From NCBI GenBank assembly GCA_041918675.1, contig JAYRVF010000007.1:62001-126000 (forward strand): a stretch of 64,000 bases of DNA. The letters are read 5' to 3'. The notes beneath the pieces are model-generated. The model saw only the letters and a program-made list of their open reading frames with translations. It did not search any database and had not been told where the DNA came from. Origin of the DNA: SCUB01 sp041918675. Its GTDB lineage: Bacteria; Pseudomonadota; Alphaproteobacteria; Rhizobiales; Xanthobacteraceae. Below, one piece after another: positions 35,711 to 46,863 of the stretch; the stretch's first letter is position 1, and every line of letters starts with the position of its first letter. The translations under genes were made by a program, and so were the position numbers.

Positions 35711-35974
35711 ATGACGCAGACGACCAACCGCTTTTTCGATGAAATCGCGCGCCTGATGAACGACGCGGCCGGCGTCGCCCAGGGCGTCAAGCGCGAGGCC
35801 GACTCGCTTTTCCGGAACCAGGCCGAGCGAATTCTGCGCGACCTCGATGTGGTCAAGCGCGAGGAATTCGAGGCGGTCAAGGAAATGGCCCGGCTTGCCC
35901 GGGAGGAAAACGAGGCGCTCAAGGCCCGCATCGAGGCCTTGGAAAAGAAGGCCGGCGGCGGCCCAGCGGCGTAA
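35711..35974 (+). CDS. ubiK: ubiquinone biosynthesis accessory factor UbiK/YqiC family
   Basis: An 87-residue protein that is helical and ends in a strong coiled coil (REEFEAVKEMARLAREENEA). The family assembles as trimers with membrane-fusogenic activity and supports aerobic ubiquinone synthesis in gammaproteobacteria. The start was taken at MTQTTNRF. An in-frame ATG at 35678 is possible. Confidence 0.85.
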   Translation: MTQTTNRFFDEIARLMNDAAGVAQGVKREADSLFRNQAERILRDLDVVKREEFEAVKEMARLAREENEALKARIEALEKKAGGGPAA

Positions 35975-36249
35975 CGCGACCCGCCTTCCCCGTCCCCTCG
36001 CGGGGGCCGGTCCCAGCACCAGCTTCATTTTCGACCGGATAGGGCCTGCGGGCTGAAACGCGGGCCCTTTCGACGTGAAAGGGTGCCGCCATCGCGTGGG
36101 GCCCCTTTCCGGCGGGCCTCCCGCCGGCCGTCTTCCCGCCTTTCCTTGTCAGGGCGGCTCCCAGCCGCTATAAGCCGCCGGTTCGCGGCCCCCGCACCCC
36201 TGGAGGCTTGCCGCGGCATTTTTCCGTTCCACAATGAGGACTTGCAACG

Positions 36250-36954
36250 ATGACGACCGCCAACGAGCTAAAGGCGACCGCGCGTCCGCAGAGCGGCAAG
36301 GGGGCCGCCCGGGCCGTACGTCGCGCCGGCCGCGTGCCCGGAGTGATTTACGGTGACAACCAGCCCCCGGTGACCATCTCGATCGACGAGACCGAATTGC
36401 GCCAGCGCATCTTCGCCGGCCATTTCCTGACCACGATCTACGACATCGCCCTCGACGGCAAGAAGCACCGCGTCATTCCCCGCGACTTCCAGCTCGATCC
36501 GATCCGCGAGCAGCCGCTCCATGTCGATTTCCTGCGACTCGGCGTGGGCGCCAAGGTGCGCGTCAGCGTGCCGTTGCGCGTGCGCGGCGCGGAAGCCTCT
36601 CCCGGCGTCAAGCGCGGCGGCACGGTCAACATCGTCACCCATACGATCGATCTGGAGTGCCCGGCCGAGAGCATCCCGCAATTCATCGAGGTCGACGTCA
36701 GCAAGCTCGAAATCAGCTACTCGCTGCATCTCGACGAGGTCGAGCTGCCGAAGGGAACCAGGGCGCTCTCGCGTGTCGACGCGACGCTGGTGACCATCGT
36801 GCCGCCGTCCGGCTACGCGGAAGAAATGAAGGCGGCCGCCGCCGCCGCGACCGCGGCAACCGCCGCTCCCGCGGCCGGCGCCGCTGCGCCCGCGACACCC
36901 GCGGGCGGCGCGGCCTCGGCTCCCGCCGCTCCCGCGGCCGAAAAGAAGAAGTAA
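36250..36954 (+). CDS. rplY: 50S ribosomal protein L25, CTC-type
   Basis: A 234-residue L25 with the 5S-rRNA-binding N-terminal domain and the C-terminal CTC domain. An Ala/Pro-rich tail of about 45 residues ends in EKKK. It binds 5S rRNA in the large subunit. A GAGGAC ribosome site precedes the ATG. It leads the rplY-pth-ychF gene set, a frequent bacterial order. Confidence 0.96.
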   Translation: MTTANELKATARPQSGKGAARAVRRAGRVPGVIYGDNQPPVTISIDETELRQRIFAGHFLTTIYDIALDGKKHRVIPRDFQLDPIREQPLHVDFLRLGVGAKVRVSVPLRVRGAEASPGVKRGGTVNIVTHTIDLECPAESIPQFIEVDVSKLEISYSLHLDEVELPKGTRALSRVDATLVTIVPPSGYAEEMKAAAAAATAATAAPAAGAAAPATPAGGAASAPAAPAAEKKK

Positions 36955-36960
36955 GGCGTC

Positions 36961-36986
36961 GCGCGCGTCCCCGTTGGGGCGCGCGC
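36961..36986. terminator. GC-rich hairpin after rplY, no T-tract
   Basis: An 11-bp stem with one bulge, GCGCGCG-T-CCCC against GGGGCGCGCGC, and a 3-nt loop. It starts 7 bp after the rplY stop. It could attenuate reading into pth or stabilise the rplY mRNA. Confidence 0.45.
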
Positions 36987-36993
36987 CGATACC

Positions 36994-37053
36994 CGCGCCA
37001 AGAATCGCGCCAAGACCCACGCCAAGACACACGCCAAGACACACGCCAGGACC
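36994..37053. repeat. 12-bp tandem repeat, 5 units, abutting pth
   Basis: Units of the form CGCGCCAAGAAT and CACGCCAAGACA fill the leader and end 6 bp before the pth ATG. No Shine-Dalgarno sequence remains, so translation initiation of pth may depend on coupling or on an unusual leader. The stretch is open in the pth frame. Confidence 0.8.
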
Positions 37054-37059
37054 CGTGCC

Positions 37060-37671
37060 ATGCGCCTCTTCGTCGGCCTCGGCAATCCCGGCGCGAAACA
37101 CGCCGGCAACCGCCACAATATCGGCTTCATGGCGGTCGAGGAAATCGCGCGTCGCCACGGTTTCACGCCATGGCGAAAGCGTTTCCAAGGCGAGGCAGTC
37201 GAGGGCCAGATCGAGGGCGAGCGCGTTCTCCTGTTGCGGCCGACGACTTACATGAACGAGTCCGGGCGCGCCGTGGCGGAGGCCGCCAATTTCTACAAGC
37301 TCGGCGAGGACGACATCACCGTCTTCCACGACGAGCTCGACCTTGCCCCGGGCAAGACGCGGGTCAAGGTCGGCGGCGGCGTCGCCGGTCACAACGGCCT
37401 GCGCTCGATCTCGGCCTATGTCGGCAACGACTACCGCCGCGTGCGCATCGGCATCGGTCATCCCGGCGTGAAGGACGTCGTGCATGCCCATGTGCTGAGC
37501 GACTTCGCGAAGGACGAGCGCGGCTGGGTCGAGGCGCTGTGCGACGCGATCGCGACCAACGCCGCGCTGCTGGTGGCCAATTCCGACGCCGCGTTCCAGA
37601 ACAAGGTGCATCTGGCGATGCGGGCGAAGGGCTACCTCGCCGCGGCCGACGACAACGACAAGGGCGCGTGA
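37060..37671 (+). CDS. pth: peptidyl-tRNA hydrolase
   Basis: Pth releases tRNA from prematurely dropped peptidyl-tRNA. The 203-residue protein has GLGNPGAKHAGNRHNIGF with the catalytic His, PTTYMNESG and the HDELDL segment. The start at MRLFVGLG is the first ATG in frame. No stop separates this frame from the rplY stop codon. Confidence 0.95.
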   Translation: MRLFVGLGNPGAKHAGNRHNIGFMAVEEIARRHGFTPWRKRFQGEAVEGQIEGERVLLLRPTTYMNESGRAVAEAANFYKLGEDDITVFHDELDLAPGKTRVKVGGGVAGHNGLRSISAYVGNDYRRVRIGIGHPGVKDVVHAHVLSDFAKDERGWVEALCDAIATNAALLVANSDAAFQNKVHLAMRAKGYLAAADDNDKGA

Positions 37672-37702
37672 CGGCGCGCGACTCACCAATCCGGGGCATT
37701 TC

Positions 37703-38800
37703 ATGGGTTTCAAATGCGGCATCGTCGGGCTGCCGAATGTCGGCAAATCGACGCTCTTCAACGCGCTGACGCAGACGGCCGCCGCGCAGGCGGCCAATTA
37801 TCCCTTCTGCACGATCGAGCCCAATGTCGGCGACGTCGCCGTGCCCGATCCGCGACTGGAAAAGCTCGCCGCCATCGCCGGCTCCAAGGAGATTATTCCG
37901 ACGCGGCTGACCTTCGTCGACATCGCCGGCCTCGTGCGCGGCGCCTCGAAAGGCGAGGGACTGGGCAACCAGTTTCTCGCCAACATCCGCGAATGCGACG
38001 CCATCGCCCATGTCGTGCGCTGCTTCGAGGATGGCGACGTGACCCATGTCGAGGGCAAGATCGACCCGGTCGCCGACATCGAGACGGTCGAGACCGAATT
38101 GATGCTGGCCGATCTCGAAAGCCTCGAACGTCGCGCGGTCAATCTCGAGAAGAAGGCCAAGGGCAACGACAAGGAGGCCAAGGAAGCCCTCGACCTCATC
38201 AACCGCTGCCTGCCGCTGCTGCGCGAGGGCAAACCCGCGCGCCTGGCGATGGCGAAGCCGGAAGAGCGCAAGGCCTTCGCCGCGCTCGGCCTGTTGTCAT
38301 CCAAGCCCGTGCTCTATGTCTGCAATGTCGAGGAGGCGTCGGCCGACGAGGGCAACGCCTTTTCCGCGCGCGTTGCCGCGCGGGCGCGGGAGGAGGGCGC
38401 GGTCGCGGTGGTGGTGTCGGCCAAGATCGAGAGCGAGATCGCGGTGCTGCCGCCGGCCGAGCAGAAGGATTATCTCGAAGCCGTCGGCCTGAGCGAGCCG
38501 GGCCTCAACCGCGTCATCCGCGCCGGCTACGATCTTCTCCACCTCATCACGTTCTTTACCGTCGGGCCGAAGGAAGCGCGCGCCTGGACGGTCGAGACCG
38601 GCACGCGGGGACCGCAGGCCGCCGGCGTCATCCATACCGATTTCGAGAAGGGCTATATCCGCGCCGAGACGATCGCCTATGACGACTATATCGCCTGCAA
38701 CGGCGAGGCCGGCGCGCGCGACGCCGGCAAATTCCGTCTTGAGGGCAAGGACTATGTCGTCGCCGACGGCGACGTGCTGCACTTCCGCTTCGCTACCTGA
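37703..38800 (+). CDS. ychF: redox-regulated ATPase YchF
   Basis: YchF is an Obg-like GTPase-fold protein that prefers ATP and associates with ribosomes. The 365-residue protein has G1 GLPNVGKSTLFN, G3 DIAGLV and a C-terminal TGS domain (DGDVLHFRF). It closes the rplY-pth-ychF group. Confidence 0.96.
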   Translation: MGFKCGIVGLPNVGKSTLFNALTQTAAAQAANYPFCTIEPNVGDVAVPDPRLEKLAAIAGSKEIIPTRLTFVDIAGLVRGASKGEGLGNQFLANIRECDAIAHVVRCFEDGDVTHVEGKIDPVADIETVETELMLADLESLERRAVNLEKKAKGNDKEAKEALDLINRCLPLLREGKPARLAMAKPEERKAFAALGLLSSKPVLYVCNVEEASADEGNAFSARVAARAREEGAVAVVVSAKIESEIAVLPPAEQKDYLEAVGLSEPGLNRVIRAGYDLLHLITFFTVGPKEARAWTVETGTRGPQAAGVIHTDFEKGYIRAETIAYDDYIACNGEAGARDAGKFRLEGKDYVVADGDVLHFRFAT

Positions 38801-38814
38801 TCGGCGAAGCGGAA
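38783..38814. terminator. hairpin spanning the ychF stop codon
   Basis: Perfect 11-bp arms TTCCGCTTCGC (38783-38793) and GCGAAGCGGAA (38804-38814). The 10-nt loop contains the TGA stop of ychF. No T-tract follows. It may mark the 3' end of the transcript. Confidence 0.5.
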
Positions 38815-38902
38815 CCGTCTCGCCGACACGACGCGCTCCAGCTTCATGCGCTTGAGCAAGTTCCGGTCGCCGGAGCGGCTTCCACCTTCGCGGAATTTGC
38901 CG

Positions 38903-39193
38903 CTAGAGGCCGCGATCGTGGCGAATGGCGCCGAGATGTTCGTTGATGCGGAACACGATCAACACCAGTTCGGCGGCGATGCGGGCGAAGACGACGCCGA
39001 GCAGAATGCCGGCGAGGCTGACCAGGATCATGACGAAGCCGCCGAAGGGACTCGCCGCCATCACCGCGAGGCCGGAAAAGATCCCGGACAGGCCCATCAG
39101 CAGGACCAGGCCGATCGCCAGCCAGTAGAACGTCTTGATGAGCGTGGGCGTGATGAAACGGTCCCATTGGAAAAGGTCCTGCAATCCAAACAT
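38903..39193 (-). CDS. DUF4282 small membrane protein
   Basis: A 96-residue protein beginning MFGLQDLFQWDRFITPTLIK. Two hydrophobic segments (about 20-42 and 48-72) are followed by RIAAELVLIVFRINEHL, the DUF4282 pattern. Function is unknown. It converges with ychF. Confidence 0.8.
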   Translation of the reverse strand: MFGLQDLFQWDRFITPTLIKTFYWLAIGLVLLMGLSGIFSGLAVMAASPFGGFVMILVSLAGILLGVVFARIAAELVLIVFRINEHLGAIRHDRGL

Positions 39194-39608
39194 CGGTTGT
39201 CTCCCCAGCGACGGTCTTGACGGCGTGTGGGACCAAATCTGGGCCAGTTTGTGATTTCTTGAAGCGCCAGCGGCGGCGTTCCCCACCATTTGCGTCGCAC
39301 CAAGCTCGTAGCCCTTGGATGCGCGCGCGGCAAGGTGGCGGGTGCGCCGCGTCGTCTCGCGGAGTGGAATTGCGTCAACTCAATCGCGCGCGAAATGAAG
39401 GCCATCCGCGCGCCGCGCCGCCGAATCGCGTTCGGACAAAGATCGGCACCGGTTCAACGAGTTAGCCGCCGCTGCGCGCCGACACGGGATGTTCCGGGCG
39501 CGGCCGATCTTCACGCGAAATCGGCGTCAGACTGTGAACCGGCACCTTCGCCCCGCCGACCAATCGGCGAACGAAGATAAGCGGCGGGAACACACGCGGG
39601 GGACGGCC
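39194..39608. other. 415-bp spacer, nothing recognised
   Basis: Divergent spacer between two small membrane-protein genes. I see no repeat, strong hairpin or supported frame in it. Confidence 0.4.
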
Positions 39609-39767
39609 ATGGCGGACAGGAAGGCGCTGAAATTGGTTGGAATTCTATTCGGTATCGTGATGCTGGCGGTCACGGTGGTCATGCTGTGCGTGGTCAAGGG
39701 CCACGCCGACGGCCGCTATCAGCTCGAAAGCACGCGCGCGGCCGTCCTGCCGCCGGCGCAAGGATGA
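39609..39767 (+). CDS. short single-pass membrane protein
   Basis: A 52-residue frame with one transmembrane helix (about 8-28, LVGILFGIVMLAVTVVMLCVV) flanked by basic residues on the N-side, and a GGGGGAC ribosome site. I do not recognise it. The size and composition suit a real small inner-membrane protein. Confidence 0.5.
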   Translation: MADRKALKLVGILFGIVMLAVTVVMLCVVKGHADGRYQLESTRAAVLPPAQG

Positions 39768-39845
39768 CCGGAGACGACCGGCGACGATCAGGCCCGATCC
39801 CATGAACCGATCGGGCCCGATGGCGCGGGCCTGCCGCGCGCCCCC

Positions 39846-40292
39846 TCAGACGCGGCGCGGACCTTCGGCGCCCGCCTTCCACAACGCCATGTTGTCGGAA
39901 ATGACGCGCGTCGATTTCATCGCCGCTTGGCTGAGCTGGGCGTAGCCGGAGATCTCGCGCTGGACGCGCTGTCCCTCATTGTGCAGTAGATCGCGCAGGG
40001 TTTCGAGCTCGTCGATCAGATTGCTGATCTCGGTGAGCGAGGCGCCGGCGACGCGCTGGATAAGGAAGTTGACGTTGTTGACGGTGGCTTCCGCGCTCAA
40101 TTCGCCGCCGGCCTGGGGCCTGCGCAGATAGGCCACGTCGTTGCGCACGAAATCGCGGATTTCGTTCTCGACCGCGACAGCATCGTCCGCCGACGCGCCG
40201 TCACCGGCCATGTCCGCGTCCCGCGACCGCTCGTCGCGGTCTTGATCGATCGCGGCGATTTCCTGTTTCTCCAATCGGAACGCATTCATCAT
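39846..40292 (-). CDS. helical protein conserved in Hyphomicrobiales, unknown function
   Basis: A 148-residue soluble, largely helical protein. The C-terminal part (NNVNFLIQRVAGASLTEISNLIDELETLRDLL, then KSTRVISDNMALWK) reads like a regulatory coiled coil. A GGGGAGA ribosome site precedes ATGATG. No function is known to me. Confidence 0.7.
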   Translation of the reverse strand: MMNAFRLEKQEIAAIDQDRDERSRDADMAGDGASADDAVAVENEIRDFVRNDVAYLRRPQAGGELSAEATVNNVNFLIQRVAGASLTEISNLIDELETLRDLLHNEGQRVQREISGYAQLSQAAMKSTRVISDNMALWKAGAEGPRRV

Positions 40293-40455
40293 TCTGTCTC
40301 CCCTGAGTCAAATCCATCGCGCGCCTACGTGTCCCGGCGAGCGTTCGCGGGCCGTGACGATCCCCGCGCGGCGATGCGATGGACCAAGGGAAGCGGGTGA
40401 TTTTGACCGCGCAAGGGCCGATCCGTGGCGGGGCGTGGTGCTTTCGCGGCAATGG

Positions 40456-40893
40456 CTAGATCGTGGGGTGCCAACTAGCGAAATCGATCTCGGCGCCGGA
40501 AAGCTGCTCGAACAAGTCAAAGGAATCCAGAAACGTGCGATGGTCGATGATCCGCCCGTTCTTGAAACGGATGAAATTGGAGATGTAGATCTGCACCAGG
40601 CGCTCGGTGCCGGCGATCTGCATGCGTACGTCGAGAATCGCGGCCGCCTCGCCTTCGCCGGTAATCAGGCGCGGCACGCTGAAATTCATCTGTTGAAAGC
40701 GCCGATGCAGCGAGCGCATCGTCTCGGCGAGCTGGTCCTTGCCGCGGCGAAATCCAAGCTCGGGAAACAGGCTGACCGGCGCGTAGCAGACGTAATTGAT
40801 GTCGTCGGCGTAATGGGACAGCGCTTCGTCGACCCGGCCGGAATAGAAAGCGTCATAGACCCGCATCACGCGGTCGCGAATATCCTCGTCCAT
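40456..40893 (-). CDS. SnoaL/NTF2-like protein
   Basis: A 145-residue protein with the alpha+beta cone pattern of the NTF2-like superfamily: RVYDAFYSGRVDEALSHYADD, a middle strand set, and FIRFKNGRIIDHRTFLDSFD at the end. Such proteins can be small enzymes or ligand carriers. No catalytic residues are assigned. Confidence 0.75.
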   Translation of the reverse strand: MDEDIRDRVMRVYDAFYSGRVDEALSHYADDINYVCYAPVSLFPELGFRRGKDQLAETMRSLHRRFQQMNFSVPRLITGEGEAAAILDVRMQIAGTERLVQIYISNFIRFKNGRIIDHRTFLDSFDLFEQLSGAEIDFASWHPTI

Positions 40894-41750
40894 GGCATGA
40901 ATTTTCCATTTTCAAAATTGCGGATTGGTCGTCCTCGGCGATGAGCGAATTCGCGATTGAACTCATGCCAAACCAAATCGGGTGTCGCGAGGAGCCGCCG
41001 CCGATCGCGGCCGACCTCGATCGCAAGAAACAACGCGATACGGGCGCGGGCACCGTTCCGCCGTCGCCCATCACGTGGCGCGCAACGAGCGATAGCGCCA
41101 CGAGCAATAGCGTCATGAGCAGTAGCGCCACCGGGGAGAAGGGCCGCTTGAATTCGGCCGACAATGTCACGTGGACTGGCCATCACGCGGCCTATATTTC
41201 CAATGCACAAAAAATCGAGTGAATAAGCATCTCGCGCTTGGAAGAAGCGCGCAAGGAAAAAGCGTGCTGCGCGCGCACAATGACGCGCGGCGAAGCGCCC
41301 GGCGGGCGATGTCGGCGATCGCCACGCGGAAATTCACGCGTGCCATAGACGACGCGCGGATCGATGCCGCTGCGCGCGCGGACAACTCCCGCGAATATCG
41401 CGCGCGGTCACGGAGTTTCAACAAATGCCGACAATACGGGCCAAACCGCCGATCGCGGCCGTCGCCGGCGCGGGCGCCACGATGGCATGGAAGTTCGCGC
41501 GCGGGTGCCGCGTCGGTTCACCGGCGGCGCGCGCCAGCACGCTCGCGCGACCACTCGCGAAGGTGCGGCGCTTGCGCGCATCTGCACGCGTTCGCTGCAT
41601 TCGATCGCGGCGTCAACCGGCCGCGCGGGGGCGTGCGATGGCCCGATTCGCGGCGATGCCCGACATGACGCGTCGATGACGGTGCGGTTCACGCGCCGCG
41701 CCGAGGCGCCATCGCGGCGTGTGATCGCACGAAAATATCGGAGCAAAATA
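40894..41750. other. 857-bp region without a supported gene
   Basis: The region is rich in GCGC and has a 15-bp repeat (41087-41131). A 105-codon minus-strand frame starting at 41170 carries a hydrophobic stretch that the repeat creates. It overlaps the start of the SnoaL-like gene, so I leave it uncalled. Other frames are Arg/Ala-rich noise. Confidence 0.45.
41087..41131. repeat. 15-bp tandem repeat, 3 units
   Basis: GAGCGATAGCGCCAC, GAGCAATAGCGTCAT and GAGCAGTAGCGCCAC in succession. On the minus strand they would encode a Leu/Val/Ala-rich segment. Confidence 0.75.
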
Positions 41751-41990
41751 TCACCGCACGTTCTCGCCGCGCGGCCTCTTGCCGAGCTGAACCAACCAGG
41801 CCGCGCCCGAGATCGCGCCGACGAGCGCGCCGAGGGGCGCGAAGGTGGTGAACACGACGTAGCCGCAATAGCCTTCAAAGCAGCTCGTGTTGGCGAGGCT
41901 CGTCCACGCAAGCCCGATGCCGACGGCGACGATCGCCCCGACAATGGCGCCGAGCAGGAAACCGAGGATGGCGAACAAGAACGATTTCAT
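41751..41990 (-). CDS. mini membrane protein with CxxxxC motif, paralogue A
   Basis: A 79-residue protein with a Gly-rich helix (MKSFLFAILGFLLGAIVGA), a loop with two cysteines (CFEGYC) and a second hydrophobic segment ending LGKR. It aligns without gaps to its neighbour at 42091-42327 over about 71 residues, with about 45% identity counted by eye. No family is recognised. Confidence 0.7.
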   Translation of the reverse strand: MKSFLFAILGFLLGAIVGAIVAVGIGLAWTSLANTSCFEGYCGYVVFTTFAPLGALVGAISGAAWLVQLGKRPRGENVR

Positions 41991-42090
41991 GATTCCGCTT
42001 GCCGCGGCGCGCTCCAAATCATTTCGCGACCTCCGACGCCGTCGTCGGCATTATCGGATCGCCTCCGCCGCGATCAAGATCGATCGCGCG

Positions 42091-42327
42091 TCAACTTCCC
42101 GACGCGCCGCCGCGCTTTCCAAGCAGCGGCAGCACGATCATGCCCGCGATGCCGCCGGCGACCGCGAATACCGGCGCGAAGATTCGTCCGGCCAGATGCT
42201 CGCAGGTGGTCTCGAAGCAATTGGAGTCGACCATCCAGGTGAAGGCGAGCCCGAGGCCCATGCCGAACGCGATTCCGACGATGAGGCCGAGAAGGAGGCC
42301 GATGAGTCCGAGGAGGAAGGTCTTCAT
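42091..42327 (-). CDS. mini membrane protein with CxxxxC motif, paralogue B
   Basis: A 78-residue protein (MKTFLLGLIGLLLGLIVGI, CFETTC, FAPVFAV, LGKR), the paralogue of the gene 100 bp downstream. The shared cysteine pair, glycines and FAP suggest that both keep the same fold. They may form hetero-oligomers or be copies with different regulation. Confidence 0.72.
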   Translation of the reverse strand: MKTFLLGLIGLLLGLIVGIAFGMGLGLAFTWMVDSNCFETTCEHLAGRIFAPVFAVAGGIAGMIVLPLLGKRGGASGS

Positions 42328-42424
42328 GAAGCAATCCGACTAAATCGCCGATGTGATGCGGAGGCGCGCCGCCGCCCGGCGATAGGTCCGTCGGCCGACG
42401 CGACGCGCGGATCGTCCGGCCGAA

Positions 42425-45166
<2,742 letters not shown>

Positions 45167-45447
45167 GGCCTGAATATATGGGGAGAATCGGCGGATCGCG
45201 AAAGGGTTCCGCCCGGGCGCGACCTCGGCGCGCGCGACGCGGCGGCGAAAGCAGACGGTTGACCAATTGACGAACGGGTGTTTGTTAGTCTCTGATATTC
45301 GCCAGCGCGCGGGAAGCCGCGCCCGCGAGGGCGGCGACCGAAGGCGGATTTCGCGCCGCCGAAAGTCGCCTCGCCCAAACGCCGGTCCGCCGAACAAGGA
45401 CAACCATGACGAGGCGACGCGCGTGGCGCGGCGCCGGGGAGAAAAAC

Positions 45448-46620
45448 ATGATCGCCAACGCGCCGCGCCCGTTCAACTTCGACCTCGGCGAGACGGCCGA
45501 GGCCATCCGCGACACGGTACGGGATTTCGCTCAAAGCGAGATCGCGCCGCGCGCCGACGAGATCGACCGCTCCAACACCTTTCCGCGCGACTTGTGGCCG
45601 AAGCTCGGCGCGCTCGGCGTGCACGGCATCACGGTCGAGGAGGAATATGGCGGAGCCGGCCTCGGCTATCTCGAACATTGCCTCGCCATGGAGGAGATCT
45701 CGCGCGCCTCGGGCTCGGTCGGCCTGTCCTACGGCGCGCATTCGAACCTCTGCATCAACCAGATCCGCCGCAACGCCACGCCGGCGCAGAAGCGCAAATA
45801 TCTGCCGGCGCTCGTCTCCGGCGACCATGTCGGCGCGCTCGCGATGTCGGAACCGGGCGCCGGCTCCGACGTGGTGTCGATGAAGACGCGCGCGGAGAAG
45901 AAGGGCGACCGCTACCTGCTCAACGGCTCGAAGATGTGGATCACCAACGGTCCCTGCGCCGATGTCATCGTCGTCTACGCCAAGACCGATCCGGCCGCCG
46001 GCGCGCGCGGCATCACCGCCTTCCTCGTCGAGAAGGGCATGACGGGATTTTCCACCGCGCAGAAACTCGACAAGCTCGGCATGCGCGGCTCGGACACCGG
46101 CGAATTGGTGTTCGAAGATTGCGAGGTGCCCGAGGACAACGTCGTCGGCCAGGTCGGACGTGGCGTCAACGTGTTGATGTCGGGTCTCGACTACGAGCGC
46201 GTCGTCCTTTCCGCCGGGCCGCTCGGCATCATGCAGTCGTGCATCGACATCGTCATGCCGTATGTGCACGAGCGCAAGCAGTTCGGCCAGCCGATCGGCT
46301 CCTTCCAGCTCGTCCAGGCCAAGATCGCGGACATGTATGTCACGCTCAACGCCGCGCGCGCCTATGTCTATGCCGTGGCGAAGGCCTGCGATCGCGGCGA
46401 GACCACGCGCGAGGACGCCGCCGGCGCGATCCTGTTCGCCTCGGAAAAGGCGACGCTCGTCGCGCTCGACGCGATCCAGCTTCTCGGCGGCAACGGCTAC
46501 ATCAACGATTTCGCGACCGGCCGGCTCTTGCGCGACGCCAAGCTTTACGAGATCGGCGCGGGCACGAGCGAAATCCGCCGCATGCTGATCGGCCGGGAAT
46601 TGTTCGAAAAAACCGCCTGA
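45448..46620 (+). CDS. isovaleryl-CoA dehydrogenase-type acyl-CoA dehydrogenase
   Basis: A 390-residue FAD enzyme with SEPGAGSDV and WITNGP flavin/substrate segments and LLGGNGYINDF near the C-terminus. The catalytic base appears to be the Glu of GLDYERVVLSAGPLG, the position used by isovaleryl-CoA dehydrogenase of leucine degradation. No other leucine-pathway gene is adjacent, so the substrate is inferred. GGGGAG precedes the ATG at 45448. Confidence 0.9.
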   Translation: MIANAPRPFNFDLGETAEAIRDTVRDFAQSEIAPRADEIDRSNTFPRDLWPKLGALGVHGITVEEEYGGAGLGYLEHCLAMEEISRASGSVGLSYGAHSNLCINQIRRNATPAQKRKYLPALVSGDHVGALAMSEPGAGSDVVSMKTRAEKKGDRYLLNGSKMWITNGPCADVIVVYAKTDPAAGARGITAFLVEKGMTGFSTAQKLDKLGMRGSDTGELVFEDCEVPEDNVVGQVGRGVNVLMSGLDYERVVLSAGPLGIMQSCIDIVMPYVHERKQFGQPIGSFQLVQAKIADMYVTLNAARAYVYAVAKACDRGETTREDAAGAILFASEKATLVALDAIQLLGGNGYINDFATGRLLRDAKLYEIGAGTSEIRRMLIGRELFEKTA

Positions 46621-46789
46621 GCCGAATTGCTCCCGGCGCCGCGCCGGCATGCCGGTTGACCGTCCCGGCCATTTGATTAACGTTGACGCGCGTCCCCGGT
46701 TGAACCGGGTGGGTCCGAAAGGCGACCAATGAGGTGATGGCCGCGCCAAGGCTTGGTGGCGGCGACGTTCCGCGGCATGAATGAAGGTT

Positions 46790-46825
46790 GCGATTGAACG
46801 CGACAATTGAACGCGACAATTGAAA
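46790..46825. repeat. 13-bp tandem repeat in leader of the DUF898 gene
   Basis: GCGACAATTGAAC (46800-46812) and GCGACAATTGAAA (46813-46825), preceded by a shortened copy GCGATTGAAC (46790-46799), about 40-75 bp before the ATG. Confidence 0.75.
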
Positions 46826-46863
46826 CAAATCGCGCGGACCCCAGAAATTTTCAGGAAATCCTC

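Noticed and set aside
40853..41170. A 105-codon minus-strand frame with a transmembrane-like segment
   Set aside because: The hydrophobic stretch is produced by a 15-bp repeat and the frame overlaps the SnoaL-like gene start. No ribosome site was seen.
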